Positions 34,709 through 46,280 of a stretch of DNA of 64,000 nt are shown here, piece by piece. Origin of the DNA: Artemisia argyi. Taxonomy: Eukaryota; Streptophyta; Magnoliopsida; Asterales; Asteraceae. The position numbers were made by a program, and so were the translations under genes. The notes under the pieces were generated by a model that was not told where the DNA came from, ran no database searches, and worked only from the letters and a program-made list of their open reading frames with translations. Where the stretch lies: assembly GCA_030686995.1 (NCBI GenBank), contig CM060707.1, positions 81,304,972 through 81,368,971 on the forward strand. The letters are read 5' to 3'. Position 1 is the stretch's first letter; each line of letters starts with the position of its first letter.

Positions 34709-34944
34709 GTAAAATGACCAAAATACCCGGTTACTCATGTATTGGTTGCCCAAAAAATAAAAGTTGCCCAAAATACAATACGTGCATGTACCTCATATCA
34801 ACAGTGGTTGGTCGGACACGTATCATCCTATAGTTGGCTATACGTTAGTTGCCCAGGGTAATCCGGGCTAAAACGAGAATTTTCAAAAAAAATGGCTAAA
34901 AATGCCTAACTCGCAGGGCAATGGGCCATTTTGGTAATTTTTCC
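34709..34944. repeat. Right terminal inverted repeat of the Pack-MULE
   Basis: Its reverse complement begins GGAAAAATTACCAAAATGGC and aligns with the left end GGGATAAATAGCTGAATAGC. It continues through several GGGCAAC words and TTTGGTCATTTTAC, the same order as the left repeat. Confidence 0.8.
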
Positions 34945-34953
34945 AAATATTAA

Positions 34954-35035
34954 TCGATATTAATATAATGAAAATGTGTATAAAAACTTGCGCGTGCACG
35001 AGTATAGGAACTACATAAGTATAATTTATATAATT

Positions 35036-35070
<35 letters not shown>

Positions 35071-35330
35071 ATTTAACAGCACCGTGTGTGCATGTAGTTA
35101 AAAACTAGTTAACTTATAAAGCAATATATATACGAATCGAGTCGAGCTAAATTATTGATTACCAAGCAAGCTCGAACTTTGATGCTCGAGTTTTAAAAAA
35201 AGTCAAACTCGATCAAGCTTGAGTTTCAATGACCGAGTTGAGCTCGAGCTTCGCAGACTCGACTCGTTTAGTTGATGAACAAATTAATCAACCGAAATCC
35301 ATGGTAAAAAAGAAAATACGAAATTGCAAG
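34954..35330 (+). promoter_or_regulatory. CCT4 upstream region with A-tract and GAGCTCGA-type repeats
   Basis: Only about 390 bp separate the Pack-MULE end from the TATA box. An A-run of about 27 lies at 35041-35067. 35135-35270 is rich in CGAGC/GCTCGA words, similar to the stretch at 43785-44150, and suggests a decayed repeat. Confidence 0.5.
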
Positions 35331-35448
35331 TATAAAACTCGTGAGTACTTTACGCTACTCCTCTCACTCACACTTTCTAGGTTTCACTTCAAACTTCTTC
35401 CCCCATTTCCATCAAAACATTAGGGTTTCTCAAAAATCAACCCTTCCA
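35331..35448 (+). promoter_or_regulatory. CCT4 TATA box and 5' untranslated region
   Basis: TATAAAA lies at 35331-35337, about 115 bp before the start codon. A start of transcription near 35360 is inferred. The leader is rich in CT and contains TTAGGGTTT (35420-35428), a telo-box-like motif common in leaders of plant translation and housekeeping genes. Confidence 0.55.
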
Positions 35449-35842
35449 ATGGCAGCCGTAGCATCATCAGCACCAGCACGCGGCTCGAAAACCGAATCAT
35501 ACGTAGACAACAAACGCAAAGACGACATCCGTATGTCCAACATCAAATCCGCCAGATCAGTAGCAGACGCTGTCCGTACATCTCTAGGTCCAAAAGGTAT
35601 GGACAAAATGATCTCAACTGCTTCTGGTGACGTCATCATTACTAATGACGGCGCTACTATCTTGAATAAAATGGAAGTCCTTCAACCCGCTGCTAAGATG
35701 CTTGTGGAGCTGTCCAAATCGCAAGATGTCGTTGCTGGTGATGGGACTACTACTGTTGTTGTTATTGCTGGTGCTCTTTTGAAGCAGTGTCAGACTTTGC
35801 TTCATTCAGGTATTTTTATTTTATTTTATTTTTATTTTCTTA

Positions 35843-35916
<74 letters not shown>

Positions 35917-38900
35917 CTCTTTTAACATTGTTAGTTTATGACTTATGTTCTTTCAATTTATTAAACAGTCATAGAATATTGTTGCAATATATTTCTCTCG
36001 AGCTATTTGGCGCGTTTAGCTTTTAACGTTTATAATGTAATACTTACCCTTGTTAAGTCATTTGACAAGAGTTTAGATATAGTGTTTAGCTTTTAAGACA
36101 TTTGACACCTACTTCTTTTGCTAAACGTAACCAAAATAATTAGCTATAGCCTTGTTACCAAATACAGTACTTTTATAATTAGCTATGTTACCAAATACAA
36201 CTTTTATAATAAAACTGATATGAGCTACATAGCTACTGCTTGCGGCGAACAGTTACATCTTTTGCCGAACATAACAAAAGTAAAGAAGTAGAATCAATTG
36301 ATGGGTGATGACTTAACAAACAATAGGACCATTTCTATCAACTCTTGTGATGTGCGTTAATATTGTTAGGTCTTAAAATGAACTGAACAACACGGGCGGG
36401 GCTTGTTTTTCTTCATTTGATTAAGCGTAGCCGTACATTTGAACAGACACAAACACTTGATCAAACTAATTTTCGTTCTTTATGTTTGTTTCTTAAGAAC
36501 TAAGTTTGTTTGTTCATTCAGGTATTAGCAATGATAGATACCAGGTTTAATTATATAAAAAAATTAATATGTATTGTCTTTAATTACTAATAGCAAATAT
36601 TGTCATATGGATAGTCACACACAATGATACATAGTGGGTGCATACTTTACAGGGGTGGGTGGTATTGCCGCAAGTTGAGTTGAAATATTCTTCTACGAGG
36701 TAACGAGATACATGTTAAATAACACGAACAAGCAAACATAACAATCATGAAAAGAAATAAGTTATATGCTAAAGGGCTAATATACATGAAGGTTAGTGTA
36801 CTTAACAGTTTTGCTCACTTAGGGTACTGTACTATTTTTTAAATTCATTTAAGAACCTGAACTTATAAAACACACCATCTAAGTTACTTAATATATATGT
36901 TTAGATCACTCGGTTAACTTATTTTAGCCCTATTTTAATATATATCTCGCAATCGCATGTTACAATGAAATTGGGAACTAACTGCCTAAAAGTTAAGGAG
37001 TAAAGTATATCTGTATTTGTAATCTCAGTTTTGTGAACTTAAACGCACATTGTTATGCTTTTTGAGTGTCTTTCATCCACAAATAAGGACATGATTTGTC
37101 TGGTTTTATTGTTGCATTCAGAAATACCTTAACAACCTGTACATAAAGTAAGTAGGACTTGACATTTGGTCTAAAACATAAATCAAGATTTTGGAAACTT
37201 CTATTCCAGCCATTATCATTTTGAACAAAACACTCCCACTTGGTTTAGAGCACCATGAGCAACAGAAGCACCTAGTTAATGAGATAGCCAACCGTTAGCA
37301 AAACTTGAAACCATATCCTTGTTTTCGATAAATAGTCGATTTGTAAATAGCCAACCATGCTTCGCATTACATGTACATAACCAAACCACAACTGGTTTTA
37401 GAGAGGAGCTAAATTCAGGATAACACAAAGTAATAACATTTAAATCTTATCTTTTTTTTTTTTGGGTAACCATGGTTTTCGACCTTTTAGAAAAGTTGAA
37501 GTAACACTCAAAAGGCTTTTTTTTTTTTTTTTTTTTTTTTTTCAATTTTTATGATACCAGAGTATGTGATAGGTGGCATGAGTAACCTAAAAAGATCAAG
37601 AATCATATAAAGTACCACAAATATTAGCTTGCATATCTGAAGTCCTTCACAACACCCCACAGACCTGCAAAAACTAAGTTTTTAGTTAGAGAAGCTAAAA
37701 AACTATAAGTAGATCAAGATTGGTGTCCGAAAGTATGCACTCTACTTACAGGTCTGAAGCTGTCCATGGAATCACACATACCTTAAGAATAATGTCCATG
37801 AATAGTTTCGCGTCACATAAAAAATGCCTACAATCAATAAATTGAATTATTAAACAGAAGAACACGGATGAGAACGTACCTGCTGTGAAAGACAAGAACC
37901 TGATTGAAGATGGTAATAAGAGGCAGATGGGTGGAGAGATAATGCAGCCACAAATGAAGACGAATGGGTAGAGTATGATGCACTTTGTCAATAACAGAGA
38001 TTGAGTGTAGGGTTTGATGACGTTCTCTGTAGGTATTCATTTTACCAAAGCATGGTATAGAGTACAAGAGGGAATGGGTCTCATATGCTAACAAGAAATA
38101 CATTACATAAAAAAGATCACTAATCTTTTGGTAAGCTACAAGAATTAGAGCTCGAGTTTATAGGGTGAAGAACATTAATCTTTTTGAGTTCGTGTGTCTA
38201 ATTTTGAAGATGTTACGTACCATCTTTCGGAGAAGCTATAGGAATTAGAGGTCGAGGTCCTCGAGGATATAGGTAGATGGATAGTTATCTGAATAGTAAA
38301 CTAATAAATAAGACTGTTGTGTGCCTGTGTATGAATCTTATCATTAGTATTGTTTTGCAAGCTGATTATTAGTATTTTTTTTATTCGATTTACCTTTTGT
38401 GTTAATCTAATAGTATTATTTCCTAAGTTCATTATTTTGATCTGTTCTTTTTTCTTCAGGTATTCACCCTACTGTCATATCTGATTCTTTACACAAAGCG
38501 TCAGTAAAAGCGGTTGACGTGTTAACTGCTATGGCTGTACCTGTTGAACTTACTGATAGGGATTCACTTGTTAAATCTGCTTCGACTTCACTTAATAGTA
38601 AAGTTGTTTCACAGTATAGTTCTCTTCTAGCGCCGTTAGCTGTTGACTCTGTTTTGGCTGTTGTGGATCCTGCGAAACCAGATTTAGTTGATCTTAGGGA
38701 TGTGAAAATTGTTAAGAAGTTAGGTGGGACTGTTGATGATACCGAGCTTGTTAAGGGGTTAGTGTTTGATAAGAAGGTTAGTCATGCTGCTGGTGGGCCG
38801 ACTCGTGTTGAGAATGCAAAGATTGCTGTGATTCAGTTTCAGATATCGCCCCCAAAAACAGATATTGAACAGTCGATTGTTGTGTCGGATTATACGCAAA

Positions 38901-39703
38901 TGGATAGGATTTTGAAGGAAGAGAGGAATTATATTTTGAGCATGATTAAGAAAATAAAGTCTACTGGTTGTAATGTGTTGCTGATACAGAAAAGTATTCT
39001 GAGGGATGCGGTCACTGACTTGTCTTTGCATTATCTTGCCAAGGCGAAGATTTTGGTTATCAAGGATGTTGAGCGTGATGATATCGAGTTTATTACCAAG
39101 ACATTGAATTGCTTGCCTATTGCGAACATTGAGCATTTCCGTGCTGAAAAACTTGGGTTTGCAGATTTGGTAGAAGAGGTTTCATGTGGAGATGGGAAGA
39201 TTGTGAAGATTACTGGGATTAAGGATATGGGTAGAACAACAAATGTGCTTGTTCGTGGGTCGAATCAGTTGGTTCTTGATGAGGCAGAAAGGAGTTTGCA
39301 TGATGCTTTATGTGTGGTGAGGTGTCTAGTGAACAAAAAGTTTCTGATTGCAGGTGGTGGTGCACCTGAGATTGAGCTCTCGAGGCAGCTAGGTGCATGG
39401 TCTAAGGTTTTGCATGGGATGGAGAGTTATTGTGTCAAGTCTTTTGCTGAGGCTCTTGAAGTTGTGCCTTATACTTTGGCTGAAAATGCTGGTTTGAACC
39501 CAATTACCATAGTGACAGAGCTTAGGAACAGGCATGCACAGGGTGAGATCAATGCTGGAATCAATGTGAGGAAGGGGCAGATTACTAACATCTTGGAGGA
39601 GAATGTGGTGCAACCACTGCTTGTGAGCACAAGTGCGATTACTCTTGCAACAGAATGTGTTAGAATGATTTTGAAGATTGATGACATCGTGACAGTGAGG
39701 TAG
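35449..39703 (+). CDS. CCT4: T-complex protein 1 subunit delta (CCT4 chaperonin), two exons
   Basis: This is one of eight different subunits of the cytosolic ring chaperonin TRiC/CCT, which folds actin, tubulin and other proteins with ATP. The coding sequence joins 35449-35809 and 38460-39703, giving 534 residues, the normal family length. Start: the ATG of [12 protein letters not shown] at 35449. An upstream in-frame ATG at 35341 would lie within ~10 bp of the TATA box and is rejected. The junction splits a Gly codon (CATTCAG/GT ... CTTCAG/GTATTC). Nucleotide-site motifs are SLGPKGMDK (45-53), NDGAT (66-70) and GDGTTT (97-102). AGGGAPE is at 418-424, and the SLHDAL catalytic Asp is at 402. 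The C-terminus ends [11 protein letters not shown]. Delta identity rests on the N-terminal [20 protein letters not shown] stretch. There are no breaks, so it is likely functional. Confidence 0.97.
35810..38459 (+). other. CCT4 intron 1, 2650 bp
   Basis: GT...AG ends keep the frame. It contains a (TA)n microsatellite right after the donor (35846-35915) and a T-run (about 37512-37541). The minus-strand ORFs inside (37746-37991, 37834-38103) look like chance frames. No inserted gene was recognised. Confidence 0.85.
35846..35915. repeat. (TA)n microsatellite, about 70 bp
   Basis: Uninterrupted TA repeats begin 36 bp inside the CCT4 intron. Length polymorphism is expected. Confidence 0.95.
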
Positions 39704-40181
39704 ATTTAATACGTGTTTACCTAATGTTTGGACATTTGGGATATGTTTATCATGGTATGGTTTCAATTTTTATTTTGTTTTGATGTGTTTTATGATGATC
39801 ATGTAAACGGTTTTGTAGTTTTGGCTTGGTGTTTTTGATCACTTTATATAACTTTGATGGCCTGTAGTACTGATTTGATATCTATCAGCTCTTCGGGGCT
39901 CTTATGCTGTTTATGATGAGTTTCTTCTAGCTGATGTTAATTTAGGATTTCTTTCTATTTGTAATAGAAATTCTGGGTTAAAAATTTTGTTGCTGTTCTT
40001 GTAATTTTCCATGATCTTTATTTGTTACGTGATAGTTTACAACTTTACATATTAAAATATGTAAGCGTTGATATCATGTAGATTCTGTCTGTGAGAAGGT
40101 ACCTCTGAGCTGAATTGGCTTCCTCCTGAGATATTTTTAATTTAGGAATGATGTGGCTATTTTTCTTGTCGTCTTGTAACA
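39704..40181 (+). other. CCT4 3' untranslated region and flank
   Basis: T-rich sequence typical of a plant 3' UTR; no canonical AATAAA stands out. It ends at the target duplication of a hAT-type element. Confidence 0.5.
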
Positions 40182-40189
40182 TCAAGGAC

Positions 40190-40881
40190 TAGGGCTGAGC
40201 AAAACCGACCGAAACCGACAAGGCCCGACAAACCGACCGAACCGATAAGGCCCGAAACCGACAAGAGTAATAGCGGGTCGGTATTCGGTTAGACAAAAGT
40301 ATATATATCGGTATCGGGTTAAACCGACTTAAGCCCGACATACCGAAAATATATTAGGTTACTTAGAGAAGATAGCGCCGCTTTTTTGTTTATATCTCTG
40401 AATACGTAAAAGTCTTGGGCTGTGCGCTCCAACACTCGTTTCCTTTGAAAGCTGAACTCCATCCATGTCATGGAATATAGCCTGCGAAGGTGGTGATTTA
40501 GATGGGTGATCAGACGGGTGTACCTCGTCACCTTCAGATGGTAAAACAAAACAGATATGGTGGAGGTGCATTGTGATAGAGGGTGGTTAATGGCGGTGCT
40601 GATTTGAGCATATGATATGCATAAATATGCCTACAAAAAAAGGTACCTTTATTATTTGTGCTGTCATAAACTATTAGATAAAGCCAGATATGAACATTGA
40701 CTGGATCTTTTCATTGTCGGGCTAGATTTGTTGTACCCGACAACCGACCGAGTTAGCCAGCCTAAAACCGAACCGACCCGACTTCTGTCGGTTTCGGTAT
40801 CGGGATGGGTTTTTGGATTATGTCGGTATCGGTTCTTATCGGGTCGGGTCGGGTCGGGATCCGGCCCGATGCTCAGCCCTA
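40190..40881. mobile_element. hAT-type nonautonomous element, 692 bp
   Basis: The terminal inverted repeat TAGGGCTGAGCA is perfect at both ends, with a perfect 8-bp target duplication TCAAGGAC (40182-40189 and 40882-40889). Both signatures fit the hAT superfamily. Both subterminal regions carry dense CCGAC/GTCGG words (for example GGGTCGGGTCGGGTCGGG near 40840). There is no transposase frame. Confidence 0.92.
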
Positions 40882-40999
40882 TCAAGGACAGCAGCCTTTT
40901 AGAAACACTTTTTGTTATATATTTCTCATGTCCTAATTTGTGTCTGTCGCCTGAAGACTATGATGTGCCATTGAAAATTTATAGATCTGTTATCATTAG

Positions 41000-41060
41000 C
41001 TCATATAACATAAGACTTTTCTACCTATCAAGGTTATATGACATAAGACTTTTCTACCTA
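41000..41060. repeat. Short tandem duplication, ~31-bp unit
   Basis: ACATAAGACTTTTCTACCTA occurs twice in direct tandem with its flanks (about 41007 and 41040). Confidence 0.8.
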
Positions 41061-41227
41061 ATATCTGTCATCGTCTGGAGGAGGACTGAAGGGGTGCCTG
41101 TTTTAGAACTAAAAGAGGTCGGTTGAAGTTGAATGACTTGATTTGAAATTGGGAAGCACTGGTAGGATAGTGAACCGGTTGGAACGAACCAGGAGTATGT
41201 TTGAAGGTAAACTTAGACACTTTGCAG

Positions 41228-41402
41228 TTCGCATGATGAGTGGATGACGAGGAGATTGTTGGAACACGGAAAAGCTTAACACGCGTTATAGACTCGTAGT
41301 TAATTAATCGGATTGTAGGACGTTTTGCATGATGGATGGATGGCGAGGAGATTGTTGGAATACGGAAAAGATTAACTCACAGCATAGACATGTAGTAATT
41401 GG
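41228..41402. repeat. Diverged tandem repeat, unit about 100 bp
   Basis: GCATGATG-GTGGATG-CGAGGAGATTG and the downstream GGAA-ACGGAAAAG-TTAAC recur at about 41231 and 41329, followed in each copy by a TAGTAATT-like stretch. No coding potential is clear. Confidence 0.7.
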
Positions 41403-41963
41403 AATGTAGAACCACCCAAATTGGAGTGTTGATAAGATGTCTGTAAATTAGTGTAGTTAGAAGAAAGCAGTTTATATGCATGTCTTTTTGGTTGGGGTAT
41501 AGTTTCTCTGTTAAGAACTAGCTGATACTGTATTAGTTTAGGACTAATGGGCTGAGGAAACGAAGACTTATTCAGTACTCCATACGTTGACGTTAGTTTG
41601 TGACTTGATGATCAACCTATACATTCAGTTTACCAATGCCAAGGCGTGAACACCCTTGAATCTGTGAAAACTATCGTCTGTTTGTTTCTTCTAAACTGCG
41701 GTGCTATGTATGATGAAAACATGCTGTTATTACAACATTATTTATTGTCTGATGACTGGCTGCTTTCTTTAGGGTTCTTGCAAATCTCTTCTCTTATTTT
41801 CACCGACAGTTATTCTGATCTGCCTTTTTTCTTTTGTTTCTTTGTGCATCTTTGATGTTGAGGGACACTTTTTATGAAATTAAGAATTACGCTGATTAGA
41901 TTGTTTATGATGCTAACTCCAAGAGGAATTATTTCTTTTCTTTCTACTAGTATACGATGCTGG

Positions 41964-42015
<52 letters not shown>

Positions 42016-43340
42016 GTTAAATAAATTTTTGGCCTAGTAGTAGTAATAGCCTTTTAAGAAAATATGTAAGGATTGAGATAAATCATATTGTCACAATGTA
42101 GATCAGTATGATGAAACTGATTTAATAAGTAATTTAACATGGTGTAAAGGCAAGATGTGAACTAGATAGATGAGGCCAGAGTATAACCCTATGCTAATAT
42201 CAACTTACCACCTTTAACACTAAAAGAAAAGTAGTATCTAGAAGTAGAGTGGAACTCAAATCCACTAATCCAGTGTTGGTTTTAGGGCTGGAACCAGATC
42301 AACGACTTAGTGCTCGAGATGGATGTCTACCTCTCATAAGTAATTTTTGCTGAAATTAGTCATCATTCTGTTGCGGCGTACTTGTTTTTGAGTATGATAA
42401 TAGAATATAGCTTTCTGCTGAACCTAATAATAGAAAGGTACGGAGTATTCCTTATGAGAAATACATCGATTTGATAATTGAGTAAGGTGTGAAGTTGGTT
42501 GTTATTACAGAGAGGGGTTGCATATTTTTGTGCTGCAGCCAGTCATAAGTAATGAGTTTCCTTTGTTAAGTTGTTTTATAATTTTGGCACGTCGCCATAC
42601 CTGGTTTGGGTTCTTCAATATTGGTTTTTTGGTTAAATTTTACAAACTATATACCTGATCAACCATTATTGTTAGTTTCTTTGTGTGCATTTTGTTTCAT
42701 TCAATGGTTTTGTTGATATTAATAACTAGGTTGATCAGATGGTTTGTGATGTTGATCCTTGATTATGCAAAGATTTCTACTTTCAACTGTATTAATCTAC
42801 TCATTTTTTACTTTTTATTTTTTTTATTTTTTATTTTTTATTTTTTTTTTTACATGCCATATTTAGAAATGGAAAATGCGTGGGGCTTGCTTAATAAGTT
42901 AAGACAATGCTTGAAATGTTTGCCACACGTCATGTATAAATTCCAAGAGGCAAAACCAATGAAAAAAAAAAAAAAAAAACACTTATTTTCATTTGGTTTA
43001 TAAATGTTGCCTCTAACATGTATCAGCTAGTTGTCTACCATCTGAGCGGATTGCTGGGTGAGATGGATGGGGTCTGATGTTGGCCGATTGGGGTTGTCGA
43101 ATGTTACGCGTTACCAATAGTTGATTAGGTAGAAAATAGACGAAGTAAATTACGTAACAAACGGCCTTTACTTATGGTTAGGTTATTGGGTACTAAGTAG
43201 ATAGTCTTTGTAAAGTTGGGCTGTTAGATTCCAGAAATTGGCCATAATGAGCATGTGGATGAAGCCATGAAGATCTGCGATTTTCCCTTCTTTCATGGTG
43301 CCTCTTTTAACAAGATTTACAACAACAACAACAACAACAA

Positions 43341-43394
<54 letters not shown>

Positions 43395-44176
43395 GGAAAT
43401 TAAATTAGAAAGTGACGATTTAATGTAGGTCTCTGGATCAGGTAGGCAAATTGGAAGAATTACTTGTAGGTATTTTTTGCAGAGATTAAACATCTTGGCA
43501 TGTGTTCTAGCGTTAAAATAGTTTATCTTGCCATGGAAATGGATAATAATTTTCTGCTGAACCTTAATAGAAACAACGGTATTAGGACTCCCTTATAGAC
43601 CCGTAAGAAGTTATTTCCTAAATGTGTACTAAACGCTGTTTTTGGATTTGTTATTTGTTATGTTGCAACTTAAACAGTTCCGTGTGCCATAATTTTGTTT
43701 AAAATTTTCAATTGAGAAAATAAATTAACACAATTTATCTCTACTACAAATAATTGATCAAAATCTACCTATAACTAGGGGCAAAATTGAGTCGAGCCAA
43801 GTTGGACATTGACAAGCTCGAAACTCGACTCTGTCAAAAAAACTTGAACTCTATCGAGTATTAACTTTCAAGAGCGAGCAAGCTCGGTTAAGTAATCGAC
43901 ACTCTCATGAAAATATTAATAAGAAAACTAATAAAAGTTAACAATCAATGACTTGATATTTTTTAGTTCGCCTAGGCTCGTATATATTTAGTACGAAAAG
44001 TATGTAAATATGCAAATACAAAATGGTATGAATGCAGAAAAAACACACAACCTTTATAAGGCTCGTCAACTTTAAAACTTTTAAGTGTTTTGATATTCAA
44101 AACTATACTCGAATAGCTCAAGCTCGACTCGATTTGTATTGAGTCAGCTTCGAAGATTCAGCAAATAGATCCGAGT
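41403..44176. other. Gene-free region with homopolymer runs and GAGCTCGA-type repeat
   Basis: It contains a T-run of about 45 (41969-42014), A-runs (42963-42979 and, after a CAA repeat, 43342-43391) and short ORFs without recognisable domains. 43785-44150 is rich in AGCTCGA/TCGAGC words, as is the CCT4 upstream region. The CAA-plus-A run at 43320-43391 may be the tail of a decayed retroposon. Confidence 0.4.
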
Positions 44177-44194
44177 AATTGCAAGTTGTCTCGT

Positions 44195-44307
44195 TGTGAG
44201 TGACCCATCAATCTAGAAGTTGTGGGTTCAAGTCTCGTTGAAGACACGTGAGATAGAATTTGAAAGATAGACGGTGTAGGTTGTAATAAATTTGCCGGTC
44301 TAAAAAA
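44195..44307 (+). mobile_element. SINE-like short retroposon, about 113 bp
   Basis: It is flanked by an 18-bp direct repeat AATTGCAAGTTGTCTCGT (44177-44194 and 44308-44325). It contains GTGGGTTCAAGTCTC (44220-44234), a good RNA polymerase III B box, with a weak A-box-like stretch upstream, and ends in an A-run. These features together fit a tRNA-derived SINE. The minus-strand ORF 44158-44385 is a by-product. Confidence 0.7.
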
Positions 44308-44571
44308 AATTGCAAGTTGTCTCGTCTTATTTCCATTCCCATAACTAATTAACCGAATACACTCATGGCTGGCTGCCTGGCTCATGTGAATATTTTACGA
44401 TTATATGTAGAAAAAATGTTTGTATGAGGGGCCCGATGGAAGGCCCTTAGAAGAGATGGGCCAAGTCATAAGAAGCCTAATATCCGTACGTCAACCATCA
44501 TCATATTCCCTAATAACTTTTTGTGTCTTACTGACACCTAGTTTGAGTTTCTACCCAACACTCAACATTAT

Positions 44572-44993
44572 GGGTATGCTTGGCAAATGCTTTTGCTTGG
44601 CAAATGCTTTTACGAGGCTTATTAGGGCATGAGTTTTTAAAATAAGCTAGCTAATTAAATAAGTCTTATTTGTCATGAGATTTATGAAAAAGCTTATCAA
44701 ATAAGCTAGCTAAAAACTTTAACCTCATAAAAGAGGCTAAAAACTTTATCCCAAAGCTTTTGAAGAATAAATTAATTATTTATCCACAAAAATATCTAAC
44801 ATAAAAAAAAAAAAAAAACTAATTTAATTATGTCATTTTTAGTAATTTTGCAATAATAAGCCCCAGCCCCAGCCCATTTGCCAAACAAGTTTTATAAATA
44901 TACAAATTTTAGTTTCGGCTTATAATATACAGTAAGTCCTAACCCCAGCCCCAGCCCTAGCTCCGGCCCTAGCCTATTTCGCCAAACATACCC
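44572..44993. mobile_element. PIF/Harbinger-like MITE, 422 bp
   Basis: The ends GGGTATGCTTGGCAAAT and (reverse complement) GGGTATGTTTGGCGAAA match at most positions. A 3-bp TAT duplication flanks (44569-44571, 44994-44996). The interior has GCCCCAGCCCCAGCCC repeats and AAGCTAGCTAA words. Confidence 0.65.
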
Positions 44994-44996
44994 TAT

Positions 44997-45795
44997 GTCT
45001 TACCACTTTCTACATCGGATCATTTGGATCTACCTAGTAAATCTTACAAAAGAGGAATGGCACTCCGCTATAGCGCGCTAGGTGTTATGGTGAAAAAATT
45101 ATGCTATTATAAGATCCCATTAAAATCGGTTTCAGCTTTTATTTCACAGTGTTTTAAATATTTACAAATAAATTAAAGTATTAAGTTAAAGGTTTTGCTA
45201 AACATAACCTTAAGAGTTAATAAATAAAAGCTTTGTTTGCAATTTCCTTAAACTAAAAATGCTTGAGAATTTAGTTATACAAAAGTTAAATAAGTACAAA
45301 TATACAAAACAAGAAGTATTCATGTAAAACTTAAAAATACGATTTCTCTCAAAATAAGTGTTCATGTTTTCATTTTTTGGATGTCCCAAAATAAATATCC
45401 AATGTGTGTTTTAACCAATCAAAATGGAGTTAAGTGGGCAGAGATGATATTTGATTGATGAATAATGTAGTTAGTGAGATTTTTTAAAACTTTGTGCAGT
45501 GAATATTTATTTTAGAATGGGGAAGTATATGATTAACTATTACACTTAAGGATGATTTTCGCAAATTTAGGTAGTGACAGGGATCATTTATGCAACTTCC
45601 GCATATAGATGATTTTCATTAAGGTAGGTAACTTTCAAGGGTTATTTATGTAACTTTTAAGGATTATTTATGTAACTTTCTATTACATAGAAAGTCCCTA
45701 GACTTAACACTGACTATTTTGTAATGACAGTGCTAACCTTTGGAACATTTTCCACACTTTTTCTAGATAGTTTGTGTAATCATTGACTATTTTGT
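44997..45795. other. AT-rich region, no gene seen
   Basis: Repeated ATTTATGTAACTTTC and ACTTTCAAGG-type phrases occur at 45575-45690. Otherwise nothing was recognised. Confidence 0.4.
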
Positions 45796-46144
45796 AAAAC
45801 AAAATATCTCGTAAACGGTAAATCTTCAAGCTACAAAAAAAATACCATCGCGACGAGAATTAAATTATCTTTTTATAGACATGCATTTTTATATACTTTC
45901 GACGATTTTTCTTTCAAAATTTTCGCCCAGAAAAATCATATATGATTTGTAAAAATCATATATGATTCTTACGAATCATATATGATTTTTACGAATCATA
46001 TATGATTTTTCTGGGCGAAAATTTGAAAAAAAAAAAGGTTCGTCGAAAGTATATAACAATGAATGTCTATAGAAAGATAATTTAATTCTCGTCGCGATGG
46101 TATTTTTTTGTATCAGATTTACCATTTGCAAGATATTTTGTTTT
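45796..46144. mobile_element. Foldback element, 349 bp, with a central AATCATATATGATT repeat
   Basis: The left arm (from AAAACAAAATATCTCG) and the right arm (to GATATTTTGTTTT) are near-perfect reverse complements over about 130-150 bp each. The centre (45946-46004) has four tandem copies of AATCATATATGATT, each itself palindromic. The flanks are A/T-rich and the target duplication is unclear. Confidence 0.8.
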
Positions 46145-46280
46145 AAAAAAAAAATGAAAAATAAAAATGGGTGGATATGATTGGTTCATTGGTTTTATGG
46201 CAAATATGAGATATATATTGATCTTATCTCTAACGAGTAAGTGCATGATAAGGACACAAACTCAAGCTTATCACCCCTAA

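Larger units (their letters stand above)
24886..34944. mobile_element. Pack-MULE: Mutator-like transposon carrying captured host gene fragments
   Basis: It is flanked by a perfect 9-bp target duplication AAATATTAA (24877-24885 and 34945-34953), the hallmark length of the Mutator superfamily. The terminal inverted repeats are long and diverged: left 24886-24954 continuing at 28715-28847 (~200 bp), right 34709-34944 (~236 bp). Shared landmarks are GGCCCA/AGCCCA near the tip, GGGCAAC repeats and TTTGGTCATTTTAC at the inner edge. Without the solo LTR inserted in its left repeat the element is about 6.3 kb. I recognise no MURA-type transposase. Inside are XBAT31-like exons (+), ferritin exons and a beta-tubulin C-terminus (both minus), and a 325-bp tandem duplication. 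Confidence 0.85.

Noticed and set aside
35341..35448. Upstream in-frame ATG extending CCT4 by 36 residues
   Set aside because: It lies about 10 bp from the TATA box, in a CT-rich leader, and the added residues do not look like chaperonin sequence.
38759..39766. Long minus-strand ORFs opposite CCT4 exon 2
   Set aside because: Antisense shadows of a conserved coding exon.
43320..43391. CAA repeat plus 50-base A-run as a processed pseudogene tail
   Set aside because: No recognisable gene or target duplication could be found upstream; left as simple repeat.
44220..44234. Possible tRNA gene (GGTTCAAGTC B box)
   Set aside because: No acceptor stem or anticodon arm can be formed; the flanking 18-bp duplication identifies a SINE.
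44158..44385. 75-codon ORF with PTTSRLMGH-like text
   Set aside because: Reverse complement of the SINE body; such text is common from tRNA-related repeats.
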